Both the position numbers and the translations under genes were made by a program. Shown piece after piece: positions 27,247 to 34,837 of a stretch of DNA of 64,000 nucleotides (the first letter of the stretch is position 1; each line of letters begins with the position of its first letter). The notes beneath the pieces are model-generated. The model saw only the letters and a list, made by a program, of their open reading frames with translations, was not told the origin of the DNA and did not search any database. The DNA lies in the NCBI GenBank assembly GCA_947652115.1, contig OX393573.1, forward strand, positions 11,160,481 to 11,224,480. The letters are read 5' to 3'. This stretch comes from Blastomussa wellsi. Lineage: Eukaryota; Cnidaria; Anthozoa; Scleractinia; Plerogyridae.

Positions 27247-27687
27247 ATAATCAGTCATTGGGACATTCTTCCCGTAGAAATACAGCAAAAGATACAATGG
27301 AAAGCGGATCGTTTGATGATTGAGACAAAACGTTATCGTAATTTCAAGTATTGGTTCAACTTGAAAGTTGTATTGGATCAATGTTGTCATTGCGGATTCT
27401 TCATAGACATGAAACATCGCATGAATGAAGAAGGAAATTACAAAAACAGATTCTTATTTCAAAAAAGTCACATTTGGGACTTTGATCGTTTACCTTCTCG
27501 CATGATTGAACAGAGTGGGGAAAAATTAACGTCGTGGAAACAATACATTCGTACCGTGACCGTGGGAGAACGCGTAACATTTTACGACGAAGGATTATGG
27601 ATACACCCAGATTGCATTATACCCTATCACATTTCTATTCGCAGGGAATGGGAGTCAACCCATGGGATCGATTACCAGACGAACTGA
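27247..27687 (+). CDS. F-box-like/zinc module 2
   Basis: Acceptor TTTCATGGCAG at 27246, phase 0. Starts IISHWDILPVEIQQKIQWKA, then CCHCGFFIDMKHRMNEEGNY and a final IHPDC. The Cys and His spacing (C-x2-C ... W-x-H-x2-C) recurs in the family and could bind zinc. The frame stays open past the acceptor of module 3 to TGA 27685-27687. Confidence 0.72.
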   Translation: MISHWDILPVEIQQKIQWKADRLMIETKRYRNFKYWFNLKVVLDQCCHCGFFIDMKHRMNEEGNYKNRFLFQKSHIWDFDRLPSRMIEQSGEKLTSWKQYIRTVTVGERVTFYDEGLWIHPDCIIPYHISIRREWESTHGIDYQTN

Positions 27688-28043
27688 AACGAATCATACA
27701 GCGACAAGCTGATGAAATCATGATCAATATCATTCACCATTCACCTTATTGGCCAACTTTGTTCAATTACTTGGAACCTTGTATTTATTGTCATAGTTTC
27801 ATATACTATGATTCAATGGAAAAACCTTCGTCATATCTATGGTTAAAATCGCGTTTACCTTGGCACTATTACACAACGGATGGAAGATATGTATCTGCAT
27901 TTTACGTTGACAGAATCGAAAACGATGTATCTGCATTTTACGTTAACAGAATTGAAAACAAAAACAGAATGAAACCAGAACCAAGATGGATCCATTGCTA
28001 TTGCATTGGAAATCACTTTCTATGCTCAAACTTTTCACAGTGA
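27645..28043 (+). CDS. F-box-like/zinc module 3
   Basis: Acceptor TTTCTATTCGCAG at 27644, phase 0. 132 codons: GVNPWDRLPDELKRIIQRQA, then EPCIYCHSFI and a closing RWIHCYCIG. It contains an internal duplication (two copies of VSAFYV-D/N-RIEN around 27888-27961). Closest in sequence to module 4. Stop at 28041-28043. Confidence 0.72.
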   Translation, partial: GMGVNPWDRLPDELKRIIQRQADEIMINIIHHSPYWPTLFNYLEPCIYCHSFIYYDSMEKPSSYLWLKSRLPWHYYTTDGRYVSAFYVDRIENDVSAFYVNRIENKNRMKPEPRWIHCYCIGNHFLCSNFSQ

Positions 28044-28061
28044 TCACATTTCTGTTCGCAG

Positions 28062-28478
28062 GAAGCGGGAGTAAATCCATGGGATCGATTACCAGACGAA
28101 CTGAAACGAATCATACAACGAAAAGCCGATCAAATCATGATCAATATCATTCACCATTTACCTTATTGGAATGCTTTGGATTCGATCTTGGACCCTTGTA
28201 TTCATTGTAACACTTTCATTCACACTTGCGGCTCGAGTTACTGGCCGCCGTCTCTATGGTACAAATGCACTTTACCTTGCTACTATTTCGAAAATGATGG
28301 TGACGTGAACGAATTTTACATTGACAAATTCAAACAAGTAGACTTACAACGCACAAGAGAAGTACTGAAAAATCATTCTGAATCAAAATGGATTCATTTG
28401 TATTGCATCGGAAATTACCTTTTATCCTTTCCAGTAGAAAAAAGACCAAGATTAAAAAGAATGTTTCCTATCTTTTAA
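28062..28478 (+). CDS. F-box-like/zinc module 4
   Basis: Acceptor TTTCTGTTCGCAG at 28061, phase 0. 138 codons beginning EAGVNPWDRLPDELKRIIQR, almost identical over its first 35 codons to module 3, with DPCIHCNTFI and KWIHLYCIG. Indicates a recent tandem duplication. Stop TAA at 28476-28478 lies inside the pyrimidine tract of the next acceptor. Confidence 0.72.
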   Translation, partial: EAGVNPWDRLPDELKRIIQRKADQIMINIIHHLPYWNALDSILDPCIHCNTFIHTCGSSYWPPSLWYKCTLPCYYFENDGDVNEFYIDKFKQVDLQRTREVLKNHSESKWIHLYCIGNYLLSFPVEKRPRLKRMFPIF

Positions 28479-28481
28479 CAG

Positions 28482-28880
28482 ATGAGTCTATGGGATTTTC
28501 TACCGGAAGAGATAAAACTAAAGATTTTGTGGATGGCTGATAAAATGGAACGCAAATTGGAACATAGAAGATTCAGGCAATATTTAAGAAACTATACGAA
28601 ACCATGTGCCACGTGCGGTTTGTTCTTGGACATGAATCAACGAATGAACAAAAGGGGAGACATCTACGGTTCACCGCGCAATATCCTTGATTTCGAACGC
28701 ATGCCTAACATAAAGAATGAATTCGGTAAAGAAGATTGGCATCACTACGAATGCGTGAAAGATCGTTTTCATCCCATGGTGCAACATTACTTCGAACGTT
28801 ATAAACAATATCATTACAAACAAAAGAAGCAAAATAAAAAAAGAAGGAAACTCATATTCACCACGGCTTTCTCTGATTGA
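28482..28880 (+). CDS. F-box-like/zinc module 5
   Basis: Acceptor CTATCTTTTAACAG at 28481; the exon itself begins with ATG. SLWDFLPEEIKLKILWMADK, then KPCATCGLFLDMNQRMNKRG and WHHYECV, followed by a long basic tail (KQKKQNKKRRK). Stop TGA at 28878-28880. Because it starts with ATG, it could also be made from an unspliced message by internal initiation. Confidence 0.7.
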   Translation: MSLWDFLPEEIKLKILWMADKMERKLEHRRFRQYLRNYTKPCATCGLFLDMNQRMNKRGDIYGSPRNILDFERMPNIKNEFGKEDWHHYECVKDRFHPMVQHYFERYKQYHYKQKKQNKKRRKLIFTTAFSD

Positions 28881-28903
28881 CTTTTTTTTCGGTCTTTTTG
28901 CAG

Positions 28904-29257
28904 AGTCATTGGAATTTTCTGCCAGAAGAAATGAAACGAAAAATTCAATGGCTTTCGGACAAATCGCATGTGGAAGACAAACTCGAATACAACCATGGAT
29001 TTTGGTTCAAGTTTCACTTACGATTATTTCCTTGTCGACTTTGCGGTCACTTCGTGAACACGAGAGACAGATTAGAACCGTCAGGGAACTTCAAACAAGA
29101 GGATGCATACCCTGTGATCTGTAGGATAGCTCATCAGACATTCAACAATCCGTATATAGATCAATGGGATTATCGGCATGGACTAACGGATGAGGGTTAC
29201 CTTTTTTTATTAATAATGAGTCCTCCCTTTGAACACAAGTGTTTTGATTGCAGATAA
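28904..29257 (+). CDS. F-box-like/zinc module 6
   Basis: Strong acceptor CGGTCTTTTTGCAG at 28903, phase 0. SHWNFLPEEMKRKIQWLSDK, then FPCRLCGHFVNTRDRLEPSG. The closing His/Cys cluster is diverged (FEHKCFDC). Stop TAA at 29255-29257 overlaps the acceptor of module 7. Confidence 0.7.
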   Translation, partial: SHWNFLPEEMKRKIQWLSDKSHVEDKLEYNHGFWFKFHLRLFPCRLCGHFVNTRDRLEPSGNFKQEDAYPVICRIAHQTFNNPYIDQWDYRHGLTDEGYLFLLIMSPPFEHKCFDCR

Positions 29258-29598
29258 AGAGTCACTGGGATGTATTACCGGAAGAATTGAAAAGATACAT
29301 TCAATGGCAGGCAGACATCATGCATGTCAAAGACAAACTCAATTACAACAATCAGATTTGGAAATCATTTCATTTTTGGTTTATGGGTCGATGTATATAT
29401 TGCGATTGTTACCTGAACATGAAAAACAAAATAGACGCAGAAGGCAATTACAAGTGCGAATCAGAAAAAATATGGAAAAAAAGACAATGGGTAGACAACA
29501 AAGAATGGGAAGCAGTATTCAGTGTATATGACGATCCTCCCACAACAAAACATTACTTTCAACATTGCGATTGTGTATTGTTTTCTCCGCACAGATGA
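29254..29598 (+). CDS. F-box-like/zinc module 7
   Basis: Acceptor GTTTTGATTGCAG at 29253, phase 0. IKSHWDVLPEELKRYIQWQA, then GRCIYCDCYLNMKNKIDAEG and a closing HCDC. Near-identical to module 8 over the first 27 residues. Stop TGA at 29596-29598 lies just past the acceptor of module 8. Confidence 0.72.
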   Translation: MKSHWDVLPEELKRYIQWQADIMHVKDKLNYNNQIWKSFHFWFMGRCIYCDCYLNMKNKIDAEGNYKCESEKIWKKRQWVDNKEWEAVFSVYDDPPTTKHYFQHCDCVLFSPHR

Positions 29599-29894
29599 AG
29601 AGTCACTGGGATGCATTACCAGAAGAATTAAAAAGATACATTCAATGGCAGGCAGATCTCATGCACGTAAAAGAGAAAAAGAAAGTGTGGTCAAAAACAT
29701 TGAACACTTTCAGTTATTGTCGACGTTGCAATTTTTTTCTGGAAATGAGACACAGGCTTTGGAAAAATGGAGACATACGAGGAAACCCCACATTTATAGA
29801 CAACACATGGCGAATACCAACCATGTGTCATGTAAATCCAAGTCAATCAGATTGGCATCACAATTATTGTTGTCTTGACATGATTGCAGATTGA
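29595..29894 (+). CDS. F-box-like/zinc module 8
   Basis: Acceptor TTTTCTCCGCACAG at 29594; exon begins ATG, phase 0. Shortest module (99 aa): KSHWDALPEELKRYIQWQAD, SYCRRCNFFLEMRHRLWKNG, closing DWHHNYCC. Stop TGA 29892-29894 overlaps the polymerase exon's start region. Confidence 0.72.
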   Translation: MKSHWDALPEELKRYIQWQADLMHVKEKKKVWSKTLNTFSYCRRCNFFLEMRHRLWKNGDIRGNPTFIDNTWRIPTMCHVNPSQSDWHHNYCCLDMIAD

Positions 29895-32800
29895 TGACGA
29901 AACCATGATCGAGGCGGCAAGTGAATGGGAACGCGGATTTGATTTCATTTTGACTCCACACGTGGACAGACGATTGAGACGATTTGATTTACATCACAGA
30001 AGTTACACGGCGCGATTGGCACAGCGCGGTGGTGCATTGGTCAACTTGGACAGAGCCGTATTGCCGGGACAAATCGAGGATGCCTTGCAACGCAGCATCA
30101 ACGAACAAATATTAGAAGACTCAGAAGTACGACCCGACGATCATTTGTTGATTAACATCAACTCGAACAGACTGAGAAACGCTTATCATTCAAGACGAGT
30201 GCGAGTGCGTGATTGGAGAAACAATGCATTGATTGCTCGCACCGTTTTGGAAGAATTAAGCAGACTGTTGAACTCCAACGAAAATTTCAGAATGGATGAT
30301 ACGTTTAACTTGAACATTTCTCACATAAAAGCCACCGGGACGGGAAGCGGACGAAAAAAACTGGGAACGAAGCACATTGAGAAACTCTTGAACGACAAAA
30401 AGTCAGTGATCAAAATCAAAAACACGGACGAACTGTGTTGTGCCAGAGCTTTGGTCACCATCAAAGCTTACCGCGATCTAGGTAGTAGACACAGTACCTA
30501 CAATACTTTGCGAAGGGGAAGATCAATGCAAGAACGACAAGCCAAAGAATTACACGCCTCGGCCAAAGTACCCGAAGGACCCTGCGGCTTGACTGAAATT
30601 CTACAATTTCAGACTTACCTGAAAGAGTACCAGATCGTAGTGGTTTCCGTGGATCACGGTTACCAATTCATTTTCAAGGGGCCGGACCAACCCGAAGATA
30701 AACTACTTGTCTTAATCAAAGTGGGAGAACATCACCATGCGTGCAACTCGCTGAAAGGATTCTTTGGCAAAGCCCATTTCTGTCTAGCGTGCGAAAAATC
30801 CTTCGAGCGTGACAAATGGAGAAATCACAGATGTAAAGGAAAGCGATGTCATGCCTGTCATCAATTGAATTGCCCAGATTTCACCAAAGTCGACAAAGGT
30901 ACCAAAGCCATAGTTCCTTGCAACGATTGTGACCGCTCGTTCTTCGGAGACGCGTGTTTTGCTCTGCATAAGAAACAACAAGAAGAAAGCGGGAAAAAAG
31001 TGGAAAAAAACACCAAGAACAGCGTTTGTCACATGCATAAGAAATGTAAGAATTGTAGCAAGACACTGACCAATTACGAAATGGACATAGGCAAACACGT
31101 GTGCGGCTACAGCCAATGCCCTTCCTGCAAACGATACTTGAACTTGTATCAACACACATGTTTCATTCAGAACCCAAACGAAATGGAAGAAAAAAGAAAA
31201 AAGAGAAAGAGAAAAGCGGACGACACTCAACCAGAAGAACCTCCCATTTTTGTGACTTGGGATGCCGAAGCCATGCAAGAAAGAGGAATTCACGTACCCA
31301 ATTTGATTTGTGCCATGACCTCGAACAGTAACTTGCAACACAAGTTTGAGGGTTCGACATGTGTGACAGACTTTCTCGACTGGTTACGAGAAATAGCCAT
31401 CGACAATAAAGTCATTGCCATTGCTCACAATTTCAAAGGGTACGATTCCTACTTCATTTTGAACGAACTATACCGTCAAGGCATCTGTCCGGATCAATTG
31501 GTAAACGGAAGCAAGATTTTGTCGATGAAAGTTCACGACATCGAATTCAAGGACTCGATGTGTTTTCTTCAGATGCCGCTTTCTGCCTTCCCAAAATCAT
31601 TTGGACTGACGGAACAGAAAAAAGGGTTTTTCCCTCATTTCTTCAACATTCCAGACAACCAATCGTACGTGGGTCCCATTCCGGCACGCGATTATTACGA
31701 CCCGGGAGGTATGAAACCAGAAAGAAAAACAGAATTTGACGAATGGTACAAAAAAATGAAAGAGGAGAATCACCTGTTTGATTTCCAGGCGGAACTGTTG
31801 GCCTATTGCCAATCGGATGTGAAATTGTTACACGACGGATGTAAGGTGTTTCGACAACAATTCAAACAAGTGGCCGGATTCGATCCCATGGAAAAATGTT
31901 TGACCATCGCCTCGGCTTGTAACCTGTACTATCGCACAACATGCATGCCCAATAACTGTTTGGCTTCGGAACCAGTGCGGGGTTGGCACGGAAAAGGAAA
32001 ACCTCACTCCCAGGCTTCCATCGAATGGTTACATTACTTGAACCGCAATGCTACATCGACAGACCGTGTGACGCATGCCAGAAACGGTGGAGAACACGTG
32101 ATCCGTGTGGGCAACAGACGAGTTCACGTAGACGGGTACGCGGCGTCCACCAATACCGTGTATGAATTCTACGGTTGCTTCTATCACGGTTGCCCCACTT
32201 GTTTTCCAAACCGATACCAGAAACACACCAAACTGGACGAACGTACCATGCACGACGTGCACGAAACCACGCAACGTCGAGCCGATCAGATCCGACACGC
32301 AGGTTACAATCTCATGGAAATATGGGAATGCCAATGGAACAATCTCAAAAAACGAGACACGGAAATTCAAACCTACCTGAAATCTTTAAACTTGACGGAA
32401 CGACTAGAGCCCAGAGATGCCTTTTTCGGGGGTAGAACCAATGCGGTCAAACTTCATCACAAGACGCAAGAGGGTGAAAAGATCCATTACGTGGATTTCA
32501 CGTCACTCTATCCCTACGTCAACAAAAACTGCGTTTACCCCATAGGACATCCCGTCATCGTGCTAGAACCAGGGCACACAGATCTATCCGAGTTTTTCGG
32601 GCTTGCCAAATGCACTGTGTCACCACCCTACGGGTTATACCACGCCGTCTTACCCTATCGCAGCGGCGGAAAACTGACCTTCCCGTTATGCCGCACCTGC
32701 GTAGAAACGGAACAATCCAAACCCTTAACAGAACGCAGCGCAAGTTGCAGCCACACGCTCAAAGAAAGGGAACTAACCGGTACTTGGTGCACCCCTGAAT

Positions 32801-33852
32801 TGGAAGAAGCAGTGCGTCAAGGCTACGTGATCCAACACGTGCACGAAGTGTGGCATTTTCAAAACACGTCCGACACGTTGTTCAAATCGTACGTGAACAC
32901 TTTCCTGAAAATCAAGCAAGAAGCCAGCGGGTGGCCAAAACGGGTCGGGAACGACACCGACAAACGCGTGAAATACATCACGGACTATGAGAAAAAGGAA
33001 GGAATCAAATTAGAACCCGACAAGATAGAAGAAAATCCGGGAAAACGATCTCTAGCCAAAATGATGCTCAACTCTTTCTGGGGAAAGTACGGGCAACAAA
33101 GTAACAAGACTCAAGTTCAAACGTACACCAGTCCGGCCCTATTCCACAAGTTATTGGAAGACGACAGCAAGGAAATAAATGACATCCGCATCGTAAATGA
33201 GGAAATGATCGAAGTCGTACACAAGTATCAAAGCGAGTGTGACCCCATTCAAGTAAACATAAACATTTTCGTGGCTTGCTTCACCACTTGCTGGGCAAGA
33301 CTACGATTGTATCAAGAAGGTCTCTCAAAACTGAATCCTCTACAGACTTTGTACTTTGACACTGACTCCATCATTTATTCCCACAAAGGAAATGAACCCA
33401 GTTTACCATTGGGTGATTTCCTGGGAGAATACACAGACGAATTGAAAGACCCGGATGATCACATTGTAGAATTCGCTGCTGCAGGACCCAAGAATTACGG
33501 GTACCGAACCATGAAGGGAAAAGTAGAATGTAAGGTGCGTGGCTTCTCGCTGAACACACGCGGACAAGAACAGTTAAACTTTGAAATCCTAAAAGAAAAC
33601 GTCATGGATGAAGTGACAAAACCTTTGGAGGAAAAACAACGGCAGATTCCCGTCTTCAATCCATTCAAGATCACAAGAGACAATAAAACCAAACATTTAG
33701 AAACAATGACCGAAATAAAACGTTACCAAATCGTTTTCGACAAACGAGTAGTGGATCCCATCACGTTTCACTCTTACCCATATGGCTATCACGAAGAATT
33801 CGAATGGAATGAACAAGATGAACTCAATTTGCAAAGTTTATTGCTTTTTTAA
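29890..33852 (+). CDS. Protein-primed family-B DNA polymerase (about 1,315-1,320 aa)
   Basis: A phase-0 acceptor at 29889 would join the leader. Alternatively ATG 29905 starts the protein without splicing. Positions from that ATG: a basic N-terminal region, Cys/His-rich fingers (about 295-430), exonuclease motifs with D453 (WDAEA), N509/D514 (HNFKGYD) and Y634/D638 (YCQSDV). Next is a YEFYGCFYHGC endonuclease-like insert typical of Polinton polymerases. Polymerase motif A has D864 (DFTSLYP), B has K1052-N1056 (KMMLNSFWGKYG) and C has D1152/D1154 (YFDTDS); a PKNYGY follows. It replicates the linear genome using a terminal protein, probably its own N-terminal region. It contains AQRGGA near residue 37, a possible protease site. 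All key residues are present. Confidence 0.94.
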   Translation: MDDETMIEAASEWERGFDFILTPHVDRRLRRFDLHHRSYTARLAQRGGALVNLDRAVLPGQIEDALQRSINEQILEDSEVRPDDHLLININSNRLRNAYHSRRVRVRDWRNNALIARTVLEELSRLLNSNENFRMDDTFNLNISHIKATGTGSGRKKLGTKHIEKLLNDKKSVIKIKNTDELCCARALVTIKAYRDLGSRHSTYNTLRRGRSMQERQAKELHASAKVPEGPCGLTEILQFQTYLKEYQIVVVSVDHGYQFIFKGPDQPEDKLLVLIKVGEHHHACNSLKGFFGKAHFCLACEKSFERDKWRNHRCKGKRCHACHQLNCPDFTKVDKGTKAIVPCNDCDRSFFGDACFALHKKQQEESGKKVEKNTKNSVCHMHKKCKNCSKTLTNYEMDIGKHVCGYSQCPSCKRYLNLYQHTCFIQNPNEMEEKRKKRKRKADDTQPEEPPIFVTWDAEAMQERGIHVPNLICAMTSNSNLQHKFEGSTCVTDFLDWLREIAIDNKVIAIAHNFKGYDSYFILNELYRQGICPDQLVNGSKILSMKVHDIEFKDSMCFLQMPLSAFPKSFGLTEQKKGFFPHFFNIPDNQSYVGPIPARDYYDPGGMKPERKTEFDEWYKKMKEENHLFDFQAELLAYCQSDVKLLHDGCKVFRQQFKQVAGFDPMEKCLTIASACNLYYRTTCMPNNCLASEPVRGWHGKGKPHSQASIEWLHYLNRNATSTDRVTHARNGGEHVIRVGNRRVHVDGYAASTNTVYEFYGCFYHGCPTCFPNRYQKHTKLDERTMHDVHETTQRRADQIRHAGYNLMEIWECQWNNLKKRDTEIQTYLKSLNLTERLEPRDAFFGGRTNAVKLHHKTQEGEKIHYVDFTSLYPYVNKNCVYPIGHPVIVLEPGHTDLSEFFGLAKCTVSPPYGLYHAVLPYRSGGKLTFPLCRTCVETEQSKPLTERSASCSHTLKERELTGTWCTPELEEAVRQGYVIQHVHEVWHFQNTSDTLFKSYVNTFLKIKQEASGWPKRVGNDTDKRVKYITDYEKKEGIKLEPDKIEENPGKRSLAKMMLNSFWGKYGQQSNKTQVQTYTSPALFHKLLEDDSKEINDIRIVNEEMIEVVHKYQSECDPIQVNINIFVACFTTCWARLRLYQEGLSKLNPLQTLYFDTDSIIYSHKGNEPSLPLGDFLGEYTDELKDPDDHIVEFAAAGPKNYGYRTMKGKVECKVRGFSLNTRGQEQLNFEILKENVMDEVTKPLEEKQRQIPVFNPFKITRDNKTKHLETMTEIKRYQIVFDKRVVDPITFHSYPYGYHEEFEWNEQDELNLQSLLLF

Positions 33853-34104
33853 TGACTCCTTCAGCACATTCAGATCATACTTTCCACTGTTGAAACCATC
33901 CACCAAGAAGTTATGGAAAGCTCCATCTCTGATACGCCTTTCACCACGGTTTCCTGCATGTGTCAAAGAATGACAGCGGGGCAGTTCCACTTTACCATCT
34001 TCTTGCAAAGAATACACAAAGGTGTGCACGCCAAAGAGTTCATCCAGAGTCTTAAAGAACTTGTCCCATCGTCTGCATTGGTAGGACTTGGCATATTTCT
34101 TCAT
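33838..34104 (-). CDS. Small right-end protein (88 aa), unknown
   Basis: ATG 34104. Basic, aromatic-rich (KKYAKSYQCRRWDKFFKTLD), not recognised. It overlaps the polymerase 3' end by 15 bp tail-to-tail. Its stop TAA lies within a leftward AATAAA, the same economy as at 25269-25274. Upstream sequence is open for about 17 codons after a stop, so a spliced 5' exon is possible. Confidence 0.55.
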   Translation of the reverse strand: MKKYAKSYQCRRWDKFFKTLDELFGVHTFVYSLQEDGKVELPRCHSLTHAGNRGERRIRDGAFHNFLVDGFNSGKYDLNVLKESLKKQ

Positions 34105-34152
34105 GTCCTTGATGTGAGAAAAGTGTAGGTTGTAGATGTTGAGCTTCGTGAT

Positions 34153-34344
34153 TTAGTTTCTTCTCTTCCCAGTGAAGCCATTCAACCACTGACATTCCCA
34201 CGTTACCAGCTTTTTTGCGTGACATGTAACGTCGGTAAAATGACCTGTCTTGCTCTTCTTCGTCGTCATTGATAAAGACTTCTTTCTTCTTCTTTCCTCG
34301 TCTTCGCTTTCATCATCATCACTGTCTTCAACAATCCACCACAT
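34153..34344 (-). CDS. Possible small acidic/basic protein (63 aa)
   Basis: From ATG 34344: Trp-rich start (MWWIVEDSDDDESEDEE), basic middle (RRRKKSLS) and a C-terminal CQWLNGF. A longer open frame extends to 34593 into the inverted repeat and may include non-coding sequence. It could be an upstream exon of the gene at 33838-34104. Weak. Confidence 0.35.
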   Translation of the reverse strand: MWWIVEDSDDDESEDEERRRKKSLSMTTKKSKTGHFTDVTCHAKKLVTWECQWLNGFTGKRRN

Positions 34345-34488
34345 GCTGGCGTTCAGAGTCTGATGGAGAGTATGGAAAACGCAAGAAAAAAACAGTGGTT
34401 GGTCTTTTGATTTTGTAGACGCAGAAGACAACAATAGTAAACATGGAATGTAATTTTCAAGTTGTCTTAACTCGTCATTGAACTCGTC

Positions 34489-34831
34489 ATTGAACTCGTT
34501 ACTAGTTATTGAACTCGTTATTGAACTCGTCATCGAACTCGTTACCAGTTTTTTTTGCGTGACATGTATTGCGTGAAATGTATTGCATGACATTGAACTC
34601 GTTATTGAACTCGTTACCAGCTTTTTTTGCGTGACATGTATCTTGTGTGACCATTAAAAAATTTTGAATTCAAATACTGTCTCCTGATTGGTTCATGACC
34701 TTGTGACGTTTTTGCTGACGCAATTCGCGGTTTAGAAAAGTCACGTGTTCCATATGCGGCCTCCTGATTGGTCCATTCAAAAAATACTCGATTCTGATTG
34801 GTTGTGCCCCAAAGTATAGGCACTTACTACT
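34489..34831 (-). repeat. Right terminal inverted repeat
   Basis: Reverse complement of 10264-10606 with few mismatches, and the same AGTAGTAAGTGCC end at 34831. High similarity between the repeats suggests a young insertion or gene conversion between ends. Confidence 0.93.
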
Positions 34832-34837
34832 GTTGTT
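34832..34837. repeat. Target site duplication, right (GTTGTT)
   Basis: Identical to 10258-10263 and directly adjacent to the right inverted repeat. Confidence 0.9.

Larger units (their letters stand above)
10264..34831. mobile_element. Integrated Polinton/Maverick (adintovirus-type) element, apparently complete
   Basis: This 24,568-bp unit is bounded by inverted repeats of about 343 bp and a 6-bp target duplication. It contains the diagnostic Polinton set: protein-primed PolB, DDE integrase with chromodomain, FtsK/HerA ATPase, adenain-like protease, double jelly-roll capsid protein and minor capsid candidates, plus a PLA2-like protein typical of adintoviruses. Gene layout: one leftward gene at the left end, a rightward spliced RING locus, a long leftward late cluster (13363-23434), a rightward two-gene unit (23759-25272), small leftward genes (25418-26359), the rightward F-box-array/polymerase locus (26544-33852), and small leftward genes at the right end. 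No core gene is disrupted, which suggests a young insertion or a provirus. Whether it is still active cannot be told from sequence. Confidence 0.93.

Noticed and set aside
30784..31341. 185-codon minus-strand frame inside the polymerase
   Set aside because: Antisense to Cys-rich coding sequence of a clear polymerase. No independent support.
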